Under the pieces are notes generated by a model. It was not told the DNA's origin and ran no database searches. It was given only the letters and a program-made list of their open reading frames with translations. A DNA stretch of 26,296 nucleotides from a virus: IMG/VR virus record IMGVR_UViG_3300035698_032533, positions 1 to 26,296 of that record; one strand, written 5' to 3'. Positions 1 through 7,844 of the stretch are shown here, piece after piece. Every line of letters starts with the position of its first letter. Position 1 is the first letter of the stretch. The position numbers were made by a program, and so were the translations under genes.

Positions 1-127
1 AAAGTTGACCTTTACCCAATGCCTGTCCGAGAATTGGTGCTGCTTCGACCAACTCACGCTCAGCCGTAGTTACCGACTCACTAGTAATCCTATCGAAGGC
101 GTCTTGCTTGATGAGTTTTCGTCTCAT
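1..127 (-). CDS. Unidentified phage protein, N-terminal part only
   Basis: The ATG at 125-127 (minus strand) opens a frame that stays open to the left edge, giving 42 residues beginning MRRKLIKQDAFDRI. A strong ribosome site (GAGGAG, about nine bases before the ATG) supports this start. The fragment is charged and helical, with Glu-rich segments, and has no signal peptide. It is the next leftward gene after the portal block, the position where T4-like phages carry prohead core or protease genes, but I do not recognise the family. The rest lies outside the window. Confidence 0.75.
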   Translation of the reverse strand, partial: MRRKLIKQDAFDRITSESVTTAERELVEAAPILGQALGKGQL

Positions 128-286
128 GGTTTATTACTCCTCGACTTCTAATGTTGGCTTCAAAAGCACTACAGCCTGTGATTCCTGATATTTTCTTTTT
201 GGTTAGAGTGACTTGAAATCCACTCTACAGACAATAAATACACAATGTCTGCTATTATGTAAGTATGCACAAACCAATAAAAATTA
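128..286. promoter_or_regulatory. Divergent intergenic region with a small inverted repeat
   Basis: This gap separates the leftward edge gene from a rightward gene, so it should hold promoters for both. It contains a 7-bp inverted repeat, TAGAGTG at 204-210 and CACTCTA at 221-227, with a ten-base spacer. No T-run follows on either strand, so it is more likely an operator or leader hairpin than a terminator. No clear -35/-10 pair is visible. Confidence 0.3.
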
Positions 287-688
287 ATGATCAAGCGTCA
301 ATTATTGCTTGGTTTAACCGGGTGGGAGAGAGCTATGTTCCAAGAGTGGCTTCAAAAAAGAAACTTTAGAGAGGAATTTGGCATGGGTTCAGAACCCGTA
401 GACCAATTCAAATTTAACGCTGATGATAATGATTATGCAGATGATCATGAACATGTTCAGAAGGAATTGTTCCAAGTTGTTATGAGCAAATATCCTGAAG
501 AGAGCATACAGTTCTTAAACGGAATTGCCGCTAGAGGCGATGAAGAAGTGGCGGCTCTATTAAGAAAACTGCAAAAAGACGGCCCCAATCAGATGAAAGA
601 ACCTAGCCATCCCACAGAGGGCGACGAAGTAGTTCCATCTGGCGCTGACAGTGGAATGGGTGGAGAAGAAGGTGGTGGTGAAGAGTAA
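287..688 (+). CDS. Small acidic protein of unknown function
   Basis: The frame encodes up to 133 residues. The ATG at 287 has no ribosome site. The ATG at 335 (MFQEWLQKRN) is preceded by GGGAG at good spacing, so the real protein may be 117 residues. It is strongly acidic, with a helical middle part (around residues 55-95) and a disordered Gly/Glu-rich tail ending GGEEGGGEE. No membrane segment or Cys cluster is present. It ends directly against the stop codon of the convergent zinc-ribbon gene, with no terminator between them. Function is unknown; a structural or scaffold-like role would only be a guess. Confidence 0.65.
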   Translation: MIKRQLLLGLTGWERAMFQEWLQKRNFREEFGMGSEPVDQFKFNADDNDYADDHEHVQKELFQVVMSKYPEESIQFLNGIAARGDEEVAALLRKLQKDGPNQMKEPSHPTEGDEVVPSGADSGMGGEEGGGEE

Positions 689-913
689 TTAAAACCAATG
701 TCCTTGAATTCTTTTTAGCATCTCAATATCACATATTGGCAATACCGCATCCACATTACACTTAGGACAGATGGCTGTTTGATGTCCATCTGTCCATTCG
801 GAGATTTCACTTATATTAAATTCAGCTAAACAGTGATAGCAACTGCACATCCCAGTAAGATGTTTTCTATTCTTCATAGAATCTACAGGTGCTTGACGAA
901 CATAATTATCCAT
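689..913 (-). CDS. Small zinc-ribbon protein
   Basis: This 74-residue protein carries two Cys pairs suited to one zinc site: C-S-C-Y-H-C near residues 23-28 and CPKC near residues 49-52, followed by the hydrophobic stretch DAVLP. The pattern (CxxC, about 20 residues, CPxC, then DAVLP) occurs in small phage and bacterial zinc-ribbon proteins of unknown role. The start overlaps the end of the GIY-YIG endonuclease gene by eight bases, so the two are translationally linked and lie downstream of the portal. It could bind nucleic acid or be a small structural protein. Confidence 0.75.
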   Translation of the reverse strand: MDNYVRQAPVDSMKNRKHLTGMCSCYHCLAEFNISEISEWTDGHQTAICPKCNVDAVLPICDIEMLKRIQGHWF

Positions 914-1760
914 TAAACAAATCCTCTAATCGTTCCAAAACTATTTGATAATCTTCACAATCAAACACTTCGGTTGCTGTTTTTTGGTTCTTGATCTCGG
1001 TGAAGAGTTGAGTACACCCCTCGGTGACTTGATTTCTTATTTTCGCTTCATCATCTTTATGACATTTCCACTTCTTGATAATTCTGGCATTGGGGCAGCA
1101 TCGTTGATGCTGTTTGAGTCTGTTCATCACGTTTCTGGAAAATCCAAGTTTAATGCGATTAGGATTTAGTTCTGGAACAGGCTGAATCATATAAAAGAAA
1201 CCTTCTGATTTCATTTGCATAAGGTATCTTTCCAAATCTGCCGCATCACTTTTTTTAAGAGCCACTTGTGACCTTCCGCCTTTGTCAGATTTAATCTTCG
1301 TGAATTCACAATTGTTCCTATCCACCCACCGTCTCACCACTCTCCAATCTGTGTTGTAGGATTGCAAAATATCTGTGACCGGTATGCAGTTGGTTTCGTG
1401 ATACTCTTGCTTAAATAGCTCTGCATCTTTTTTAGAAACAGCTTGTGCAGGAGGTCCATCAGATCTTCTAAGTTTAGAAACTTTCACACCATTCTTAACA
1501 GCCCAACTACGGATAGTAGCTCTATCCATGCCAACTTCTCTTGATAGATCAGGAATGGAAATCATATCGTCAGGCCAACATGTAGATCGCTTCCAATAAG
1601 AAGAAAACTTATTGGCGTCTTCAGTGGAAACAGCTTGTGTCCACTTGCCATTGCTAATGGCTTTTACCTTATGTAACTTAATGTTATTTTGTTTAATCCA
1701 CTTTCTTATTGTGCAATGATTGCATTGACACTGTTTTGCCAAATCAACAATTATAATCAT
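906..1760 (-). CDS. GIY-YIG (T5orf172-like) homing endonuclease with three HTH repeats
   Basis: The 284-residue protein has two parts. Residues 2-51, 66-115 and 126-177 are three copies of one helix-turn-helix module (pattern TIRKWIKQNN, then AVSTEDA-like), probably DNA-binding. The C-terminal 100 residues look like a diverged GIY-YIG nuclease of the T5orf172 type: FYMIQ (189-193) for GIY, KLGFS (204-208) for YIG, the catalytic-type R214 in NRLKQH, and E264 in TEVFD. It follows the portal stop codon by about 55 bases, and its ribosome site lies in a hairpin with a promoter-like loop (see 1761-1798). A freestanding homing endonuclease is the best reading. GIY residues are degenerate, so activity is uncertain. 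Confidence 0.78.
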   Translation of the reverse strand: MIIIVDLAKQCQCNHCTIRKWIKQNNIKLHKVKAISNGKWTQAVSTEDANKFSSYWKRSTCWPDDMISIPDLSREVGMDRATIRSWAVKNGVKVSKLRRSDGPPAQAVSKKDAELFKQEYHETNCIPVTDILQSYNTDWRVVRRWVDRNNCEFTKIKSDKGGRSQVALKKSDAADLERYLMQMKSEGFFYMIQPVPELNPNRIKLGFSRNVMNRLKQHQRCCPNARIIKKWKCHKDDEAKIRNQVTEGCTQLFTEIKNQKTATEVFDCEDYQIVLERLEDLFNG

Positions 1761-1798
1761 GACTGCCTCCTCCTATTATTATATAGTAAAAGGCAGTC
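1761..1798 (-). promoter_or_regulatory. Hairpin masking the ribosome site, with a promoter-like loop
   Basis: Perfect 8-bp arms (GACTGCCT at 1761-1768 and AGGCAGTC at 1791-1798 on the plus strand) flank a loop holding TATATAAT (minus strand, 1785-1778) and part of the GGAGGAGG ribosome site. One arm touches the endonuclease ATG at 1760. A read-through transcript from the portal gene would hide the ribosome site. A transcript starting inside the loop would lack the 5' arm and leave it free. This matches the known T4 I-TevI arrangement; the function here is inferred. Confidence 0.6.
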
Positions 1799-1814
1799 AA
1801 TTTTCTCTTCTTCA

Positions 1815-4598
1815 TCAATCTATTTCCGAAAAATCAATTTCTTCGTCATCCATTTCTTGGGCGAAATCTTTAATTTCCAGATCATACTTCTGAATATCTT
1901 CTTCTGAAGGTTCTGGAAGGACCATACCACTATTCATAGCGGGAGGTGCCCCTTGTTCAGGTGCCCCACCAGCCATTGGATCTTCGTTGCCATCATCCAT
2001 ATACTTTCGCATACCCTGTGGACCCATGGTTCCACCTTGATCTCCGACAGCACCCATTTCTTGTTCGTCGCCTAACATTGGATTTGGTCCACCCGGCTCG
2101 GAGCCAATTTCGGGTTCATCGGGATTAGGAAGACCGACACCCAGTAAGGTCGGATTTTGGGCAATAATTTGAAGTTTAAGTTCTTCAAGCTTTTGCATCT
2201 TAAGGCGAGCTAACATTTCGTTTGCTTCTTCTTCCGAATACTTCAACCATTTGGTAAGAATATCCCAATCTGATAACAATTGTGAACCTTTAAGATTTGC
2301 AGCATTATTCAATCTATTAGTGGTCACCTCTGCTCTTGTGAGTTCTCGCCAATCTGAAGGTGGCGTCATCTTAATTTCCAGATCTTCGTAGGATTCTTCT
2401 GGATAACCCAAAAGTCGTAAGTGACGATCACAAATATCCCAGAATGCATTTTCAATATGAGACTGTAATCGCTCGATCATACGAGCGAATTTAATATCTT
2501 GAGCCGATAAGCTCACTCGGGTAGCTTGTGCATCCTCATTGTTAAAGTAATTTCTAGGGAAGTTCAAAGCTGTAAATAACTTGTTGCGGAAATACACAGT
2601 ATCATCAATTTCACCAAGGTTTTGGGCACCCGGCAAAGTCTCAACACGGGTGTTGGCATTGGGGCGAATGGGAATCCAATAATCTTCGTCGGCTGCTGGA
2701 GCGTGCCATCTTTCTTCCACAGAAGAGGCACCCGGAGCAGCCCCACGCCCGGTGCCCACTTTCTTCTTTTTGAACTGATCTTTCATTCGTTCGATAAAAG
2801 CCTCAGCTTTGAAAGATGGCATTTGTTGCACGTCAATATAAAATACACGTCGTTCGGGTGCTCTGGTCAAACGATATACCACCATAGCATCTTCCATCAA
2901 TCTCAACTGGTGGGCAGGCCCACGAGCCGCTTCTATAAGACTAATTCCATAGGGGTAGAAAGTCCTACGATCATCCCCAATTTTAATATGGACAACTTGT
3001 TCTGCGGCAAATCGAATAGCAGTAGCTTGTTGAAGATCAGCTTCAGTAGCTTGGGCAATTTCCACACGAGCCAAACTGTTGTAGTCTGGTCCCTCTTTGG
3101 ATTGCTGAAATTCGACTAATTTACCTTTTGTTGTTTCTATCCTATACACGCTATCTGGCGGCAAAGGAGTGAGATTCATGACGCCACTTTTAGGATCTTC
3201 TGGATCAATAACCACCTCATAGAAGAAATCGCCATTAATAAAGAGTCGTTTTGCCATATCCCAAGTTTTGTTTTGGTCAAAGTGCAACATGTTACGATGG
3301 AACAAGAGAAATTCCAATTCTTCTTGCACTTCTTGGTTTGCACAAACTATTTGCATAACTCTGCCATCATCATCTCGTTGGCAATTGTGAACTACTCCCC
3401 AGTCAGTGCAAAAATTGAAATGCTTTTCAACAGACAGATCGAAGACATCGATTTCTTTATGTGGTGATGTTCCTATCACTCTCCTGCGATCTTCTTTTCT
3501 TCCTAACCATTTGACTTCTTTGTTAGAAAATCCAGCACGTTGAATTCGTTCTTGAATGGTTCTCAGATCATTGCCAGTTAATTTCTTGATTTGACGGGTG
3601 GTTAAACCTTCTGCGATCATTTGACAATAATGATTTACCAATCGCAAGTCTTTTCTACTCTTACCAGTAGACCATTCATCTACAAATTGTCGCTCATGTA
3701 CCCAACCTCTGTCGTGCGTCCAAATCCTGGGAAATTGATTGGTATGAAGTCCTGTTAGATCATATCGGGCTGGTTCTCTATAAAACGGCATCAACTCGTG
3801 TCCGTATTCTAGTTCACTAGCTTCAATCCATTTGCCATTTTTCAAAAGTACTCTATGATCAGGCGTACAAATAAAGTGATTGCCATCATCCAGCATTACT
3901 TTGATGGTATGTGCTGTTTTTGTTTTGCGGGGGTTGAATGCCCATCCTAGTGTGTAATCTTTCTTGTCAAAATCATAGCAATAAACTAGGAAACGTTCTT
4001 TTTCTGTTTCGGCTAATTCTCGAATGGTACGAAAACCATGAGGCGTAGCAACTTTGGTGTTACCTGCGAGGCAAGCTTCATCGGCGAATACTGTCATAGC
4101 CATTTCAATTTCGGCCATGTTTCTAAGACGTTCATATTCTTTATATCGATGTAATCGATTGGTTACGGATGAGAGATCAACAAAATCGTTGGTATCTCTT
4201 AGCCGTATGGAGCCACCACCTCCTCCCCATGATCCATTTTGTCCTGCACGGATATCGGGAATTGCATCTGGCTGTGAGACACCAGCACCTACAAAATCAC
4301 GTTGACTCTGCTTGGAGATTGGATCTTCAGTGAATGCATCATCTTATCCATAATTTCTTATGGGACGGACTATATCATCACCCACTTGGGGTGCTGGGCG
4401 CTCTAGCTGGTAATTAAGAGGACTATACCTCTCCAGTAGTCTCTGCACCTTCCTGCGATGTATCGCAGGCTTGGCTCAGGATTGCCCTCGGCATTATCGT
4501 TAGGGTTTCCCTGAATTCACCCAGTCCACTTGCATGATTACTCATGCAAGGCGCTGCTTAATCAACGTGAAAACTTTAAAAAAATCCCACCAGGCCAT
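1815..4598 (-). CDS. Portal protein (T4 gp20-like), split by a group I intron and containing an intein
   Basis: The portal forms the dodecameric ring at the head vertex through which DNA enters. I assemble it as exon 1 (4598-4565, MAWWDFFKVFT plus one base) joined to exon 2 (4342-1815). Together they give 853 residues, or 623 after removal of the 230-residue intein. Exon 1 has a good ribosome site (AAGGAG, seven bases before ATG). The junction restores the frame as ...FTYDAFTEDPIS, removing the in-frame stop at 4344-4346. Portal signatures are VTNRLHRYKEYERLRN, then AEIEMAMTVFADEAC at the intein site, FYEVVIDP, and NYFNNEDA in the stem/clip region. The tail is acidic and Gly/Pro/Met-rich. Starting at the ATG at 4118 would lose about 86 residues and the conserved N-terminus. 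Confidence 0.9.
3384..4073 (-). mobile_element. Intein inside the portal protein (230 residues)
   Basis: The insert starts with Cys (CLAGNTKV, block A), has block B (GNHFICTPDHRVLL, with the T-x-x-H motif near residues 70-73), block F (KEIDVFDLSVEKHFNF) and ends VVHN followed by an extein Cys (block G). These are all the residues needed for standard splicing: Cys1, His/Asn at the end, and Cys+1. The join restores FADEA-CQRDDDG. About 100 residues between blocks B and F are too short for a LAGLIDADG domain. They hold GWVHERQFVDEW, which recalls the start of an HNH domain, and an HTH-like stretch (LTTRQIKKLTGNDLRTI). A small or decayed endonuclease/DNA-binding domain is possible. Confidence 0.93.
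4343..4564 (-). ncRNA. Group I intron in the portal gene, 222 nt, no ORF
   Basis: On the minus strand the core is very close to the tRNA-Leu (IC3-type) introns: GAATTCAGGGAAACCCT, then GGGCAATCCTGAGCCAAG (P3/P4), a P5 hairpin CCTGCGAT/TCGCAGG, GGTGCAGAGACTACTGG (P4-P7 strand), and GATATAGTCC (P7 3' strand). P9 is CCATAA-GAAA-TTATGG, just before the final G at 4343. A 9-bp hairpin (CTTGCATGA/TCATGCAAG) near the 5' end is P2. The 5' splice site after T4565 is inferred because only this phase rejoins the portal frame with the terminal G. P1 is weak (CGU with GCG). No tRNA flanks it. Confidence 0.9.
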
Positions 4599-4674
4599 AT
4601 GTAAACTCCTTGAAAAAGTTGCTGGCGAATACTATATTATATTAGTTAGTATCGAAAATATTACTGGAGTAGTT
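4599..4674. promoter_or_regulatory. Divergent promoter region between the portal and HNH genes
   Basis: The 76 bases between the portal ATG (minus) and the HNH ATG (plus) contain an AT-rich, nearly symmetric block at 4631-4645 (ACTATATTATATTAG). It reads CTAATATAATATAGT on the other strand, so a TATATAAT-like element is offered in both directions. Each gene also has its own ribosome site here: AAGGAG for the portal and GGAG for HNH. Confidence 0.45.
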
Positions 4675-5475
4675 ATGAATGTGCCCGATAATCCTTGTTT
4701 CAAAAACCTGCTTAATCTTAATTTCCACAAATTAACAGTTATCGAATACATGGGTTGTGTTCGTCCAGATAGACCCCGCAAAAAGAATCACCAATGGAAA
4801 TGCAAGTGTGATTGTGGCAATGAGTGTGTGGTTTTAGGCGATAGCCTTAGAAACGGAAACACCCAATCATGTGGATGTTTACAAAAAGAAAGAGCTAGTA
4901 GTACCAAAAGAATAGATCTTACTGGGAAACAGTTTGGCAAACTGACAGTGTTAAATTTTTCACACATCAAGAATGAACAGACGTTTTGGTTATGTGAATG
5001 TGAATGCGGAAATAAGAAATCCATTAATGGTGCAAGTTTACGCAGGGGTGCATCTCAATCTTGTGGTTGTCGTCAAGGCAAGTTTGCTCATGGCATGTGG
5101 GGCAAGCCTGGGTATAAGGCTCACTATTTAAAAGATCCAGTCAAAAAACTAAAGCATATTGTGGGAACATCAGTGAGAGATGCTCTTACAAGAAGAGGTT
5201 CTTCCAAGAATGGCGGAAAAACCTTCGACCATCTTCCATATACTCCCCAGGAACTCAAGAAACATCTTGAGAAACAATTTGAACCTTGGATGACTTGGAA
5301 TAATTATGGAGGAAAAAATAACAATCCCGAAAAGACTTGGCAGATTGACCACATCAAAGCTCAATCTTCTTACTCTTTTACTTCGATGGATGAAGAGCAA
5401 TTTCAAGAATGTTGGGCATTGGAAAATTTGAGGCCCTTAGAAAAGATTGAGAACATCACGAAAGGCGTGAAATGA
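4675..5475 (+). CDS. Freestanding HNH homing endonuclease with two zinc-ribbon repeats
   Basis: The 266-residue protein starts at ATG 4675 with GGAG five to six bases upstream; the open frame further left overlaps the portal exon and intron on the other strand and is not coding. Two copies of a module (G-x-L-T-V, about 15 residues, W-x-C-x-C-x-CG, then SCGC) occupy residues 16-68 and 83-132 and look like zinc-bound DNA-recognition repeats. The C-terminal HNH domain has WQIDHIKAQSSYSF (D225-H226), CWALENLRPL (N251) and N260. It lies outside the portal intron, opposite to the portal gene and 76 bases from its start, so it may help move the ORF-less intron. It overlaps the next gene by ATGA. Confidence 0.85.
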   Translation: MNVPDNPCFKNLLNLNFHKLTVIEYMGCVRPDRPRKKNHQWKCKCDCGNECVVLGDSLRNGNTQSCGCLQKERASSTKRIDLTGKQFGKLTVLNFSHIKNEQTFWLCECECGNKKSINGASLRRGASQSCGCRQGKFAHGMWGKPGYKAHYLKDPVKKLKHIVGTSVRDALTRRGSSKNGGKTFDHLPYTPQELKKHLEKQFEPWMTWNNYGGKNNNPEKTWQIDHIKAQSSYSFTSMDEEQFQECWALENLRPLEKIENITKGVK

Positions 5476-5840
5476 AACGAATACTCTTTATCATGAGTCA
5501 CCCAGAAGCTGATTTAAAAGAATTGACCACTTGCTTGGAAACTCACCCCAATATCTCTTGTTTTTTAACAGGACAGGGCTATCATCACCCTGATGACTTG
5601 GAATATTTAACTGCTCAAATTCACAAGAAAGACAATTCAGCGGCCATCTGGGCTGACATGATCCTTCACAACAAGGACTTTTCCTGTCGAGCATTAACCC
5701 AATGTTGTCATTTTCTTTACTGGGCACAGAATCCCACAGAATATCGAATGGCTGGTTTGAAACAATGGTTCAAGAGGACGGGTGGTTTGTGGAATCCAGT
5801 TCTAACAGAAATCAATTCTTTTTTTGAAACCGCTTTTTGA
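5472..5840 (+). CDS. Unidentified 122-residue protein, translationally coupled to the HNH gene
   Basis: The ATG overlaps the HNH stop codon (ATGA), so the pair form a small operon. The protein begins MKRILFIMSHPEADL, a short beta strand followed by a turn, and has D-x-I-L-H-N-K (near residue 62) and a Cys pair (CRALTQCC). The layout faintly recalls small sulfotransferase-like phage proteins, but the phosphosulfate-binding loop is not convincing. Its last 39 bases overlap the end of the convergent 2H phosphoesterase gene. I cannot assign a function. Confidence 0.6.
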   Translation: MKRILFIMSHPEADLKELTTCLETHPNISCFLTGQGYHHPDDLEYLTAQIHKKDNSAAIWADMILHNKDFSCRALTQCCHFLYWAQNPTEYRMAGLKQWFKRTGGLWNPVLTEINSFFETAF

Positions 5841-6356
5841 GGAGAACACAACATGATCAGTTGAAATCTTCTTTCCAGCCCAAAGCTCTAAATTTTTATG
5901 TTTCCAGCCTTTACCTTTTTTCACATAAGCGATAGTCAGATGGGGCTGATAATCTCCATATCTTTCAGTGTAGGGAACCGTAGTGGCCAACTTCTTGTTT
6001 AATCTTTCGAGGTCTTCGCTGATTACATTAATTACCACCACATCAAACTTAGCCGGATTGGTGAAAATCTCGACCCGTCCTAACCGCACTTGAATAGGTC
6101 GTTCTTTTTTAAAGAGAGCTTCTACTTGGTCAGGTTTATTGGAATGTAGTCCATAGAGAATGGTAATATGGATCTCGTCTTCTCGACCGAATGTAGGTTC
6201 GGTTTGACTTACGAAGATATCATCATCAGAGATATGTTCTCTTCCCCACTTGATGATTTCATCTGAAAGAGGGTTGGCGACATCAATATGCACTGAAGAA
6301 AAACTATAATTAACATTTTGCATTTGAGGATATTTAGCAGAAATAGCCTCAATCAT
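5802..6356 (-). CDS. 2H phosphoesterase (LigT / 2'-5' RNA ligase family)
   Basis: Two H-x-T motifs mark the family: HIT at 63-65 (EIHITILYG) and HLT at 139-141 (YQPHLTIAYV). The length of 184 residues is typical, and the C-terminal strand VVFSSKSGFKK is usual for LigT folds. Such enzymes cut or form 2'-5' or cyclic phosphate bonds in nucleotides and RNA; in phages some degrade host signalling nucleotides or process RNA. The substrate here cannot be told. The start overlaps the stop of the preceding gene by eight bases. A start at the ATG of residue 12 is possible. It lies between terminase and portal. Confidence 0.88.
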   Translation of the reverse strand: MIEAISAKYPQMQNVNYSFSSVHIDVANPLSDEIIKWGREHISDDDIFVSQTEPTFGREDEIHITILYGLHSNKPDQVEALFKKERPIQVRLGRVEIFTNPAKFDVVVINVISEDLERLNKKLATTVPYTERYGDYQPHLTIAYVKKGKGWKHKNLELWAGKKISTDHVVFSSKSGFKKRIDFC

Positions 6357-6726
6357 TCAAAATTTCCGGGTTGGTTTCTTGGGATTGCTTTTCCAATTGG
6401 TCCAATTTACTCAACTTTGCTTTTTCAGCTTCGATCATAGCGTTCAATTGAGCCAATGATCGTTGTTGAGCTTCTGGAGTCATGGGTGATGCTGCTAGTT
6501 GAGCGGTACCTGCCTCAATATTCCCCCACCAACCCTGAAATTGATCTTGTGTCATCTTTTTTCTTTCTTCTTGTTTTTTAGATACCCGATCTAATTTTTT
6601 AATAGCTCTACGTATGTCTCCACGAGCTTCAGATACAGCTTGATTGTTGGGCATTGAATTGTATGCCACGTTCAAAGCTTGGCTCAAAAGGTTCTTAGCC
6701 ACATCAAGTTGTTTAATGTTTTTCAT
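6349..6726 (-). CDS. Helical charged protein between terminase and portal
   Basis: This 125-residue protein is almost wholly alpha-helical by composition, with Lys/Glu-rich segments (residues 45-60) and a C-terminal coiled-coil-like stretch (NAMIEAEKAKLSKLDQLEK). It contains the short motif FQGWWGNI near residue 64. It starts four bases before the stop of the upstream endonuclease gene (ATGA-type overlap) and overlaps the phosphoesterase start. Position suggests a head-assembly or packaging accessory protein; no family is recognised. Confidence 0.7.
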   Translation of the reverse strand: MKNIKQLDVAKNLLSQALNVAYNSMPNNQAVSEARGDIRRAIKKLDRVSKKQEERKKMTQDQFQGWWGNIEAGTAQLAASPMTPEAQQRSLAQLNAMIEAEKAKLSKLDQLEKQSQETNPEILND

Positions 6727-7829
6727 CTTTCCTCACATTTTCTTTCAAAATAATTCATTCCCTTATCGCTTTTATCTATACCCTTGGCGACATGTCCCAA
6801 TTCACTATATTTAGGGAAACGACCTAACCGTTGAATTACAGTTTTCAACTCGGCAATTACATTCTGTTCGTTGTTCCAGTAACCGTATGGTCGTTTGGTC
6901 CTTTTGCCTGTGACAACTTCTTTGAAATAACCATAACCTCCATGGGTTTTAATAGAACTAGCTAAATCACTACGTTTGATTTTTTGCAACTCACGATCAC
7001 AAGGAAAATGCCCAAGAGATTTAGCAACAGACTTTAATTCAGCGATAATTCTGTCCTTAGAAAATTCTTTGGTTTTAGGAATGCAATTGAGTAATTTAGA
7101 AAAATAACGAAATCCACCAAAATTACGTATTGCACGAATCAAGTCATCTCTTTTTATGTTTCTTAATTGGTTAGACGTAGGCATATCTCCAATTTCATTG
7201 ATAATTTCCCGAAGTTCTTTTAAAACAGTTTTTTCATTCCAGTAATCTAATTTTCTTCGATTAAATATGGGGTACTTGACTTGTTTATCATTTGACAAAA
7301 TGCCAAATTGGTTCAATTTGTTTTTGAATAAAGTTTGCAGTTCGTCGGAATTCAATTTGAAATCGGCACCTTCAAGTGATAATAAATCAAGATGGTGTTG
7401 TTTGTATAATTTCTCTTTTAACTTCCTTCGTTCACCATAATTATTGTAATATTTGCTACCTGCTGAACTTATGCCCCAAATTTCGATATACACATTTTTT
7501 ATCTTAAAGTCATAGCGGCATTTACTTCCGCTACAAATAAAGTCATCTGTGTCATGAGGAATATTGTTCAAAAACAAATATTCATCAAAAAGATATTCGT
7601 AATAACTTGAAAGAATATGCCCATCAGAAGCCTTGTGGGATTTTCTTATATTTAATCCAGCTTGTGATACCACACATGGATAACCTCCAAGGACTTTTAT
7701 TCCTTGGGTAAAAGCTCGACCATGTTCTTTATACATGATTGTATATCCGGGCACAAAACCTTTATCGGCAATTTTGTTTAGATAATTTTTCGCTGATTCT
7801 ATGTCTTTCCAAATATTTTTAGTATCCAT
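6723..7829 (-). CDS. Probable homing endonuclease, PD-(D/E)XK-like core with three repeats
   Basis: I place the start at ATG 7829 (368 residues). The open frame reaches back to 7916, but that part overlaps the terminase end and a hairpin. Residues 76-121 read YYEYLFDEYLFLNNI...KCRYDFKIKNVYIEIWG, matching the Vsr/EDxHD-type nuclease pattern (D107 in YDF, E116 in YIEIWG). Residues 198-247, 258-306 and 320-368 are three copies of a DNA-binding repeat of the homing-endonuclease-associated kind (ELKxVxxxLGxFPxxxEL, then GGYGYF). It directly follows the terminase gene, as homing genes in phages often do. No GIY-YIG, HNH or LAGLIDADG motif is seen. Confidence 0.72.
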   Translation of the reverse strand: MDTKNIWKDIESAKNYLNKIADKGFVPGYTIMYKEHGRAFTQGIKVLGGYPCVVSQAGLNIRKSHKASDGHILSSYYEYLFDEYLFLNNIPHDTDDFICSGSKCRYDFKIKNVYIEIWGISSAGSKYYNNYGERRKLKEKLYKQHHLDLLSLEGADFKLNSDELQTLFKNKLNQFGILSNDKQVKYPIFNRRKLDYWNEKTVLKELREIINEIGDMPTSNQLRNIKRDDLIRAIRNFGGFRYFSKLLNCIPKTKEFSKDRIIAELKSVAKSLGHFPCDRELQKIKRSDLASSIKTHGGYGYFKEVVTGKRTKRPYGYWNNEQNVIAELKTVIQRLGRFPKYSELGHVAKGIDKSDKGMNYFERKCEER

Positions 7830-7844
7830 ACCATATAATAGTAT

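Noticed and set aside
2622-3119. Rightward open frame of 165 codons opposite the portal
   Set aside because: It lies wholly over portal coding sequence, has no recognisable domain and no ribosome site.
4343-4564. Possible tRNA-Leu gene because of the tRNA-Leu-like intron core
   Set aside because: No acceptor stem, T-arm or anticodon arm lies on either side; the flanks instead join into the portal reading frame.
4534-4674. N-terminal extension of the HNH frame
   Set aside because: It overlaps the portal first exon and intron on the other strand, has no ribosome site at its start, and a good site precedes ATG 4675.
5845-5865. Ribosome site and ATG on the plus strand (GGAGAACACAACATGATC)
   Set aside because: The frame stops after three codons, and the bases are the coding end of the phosphoesterase on the other strand; chance match.
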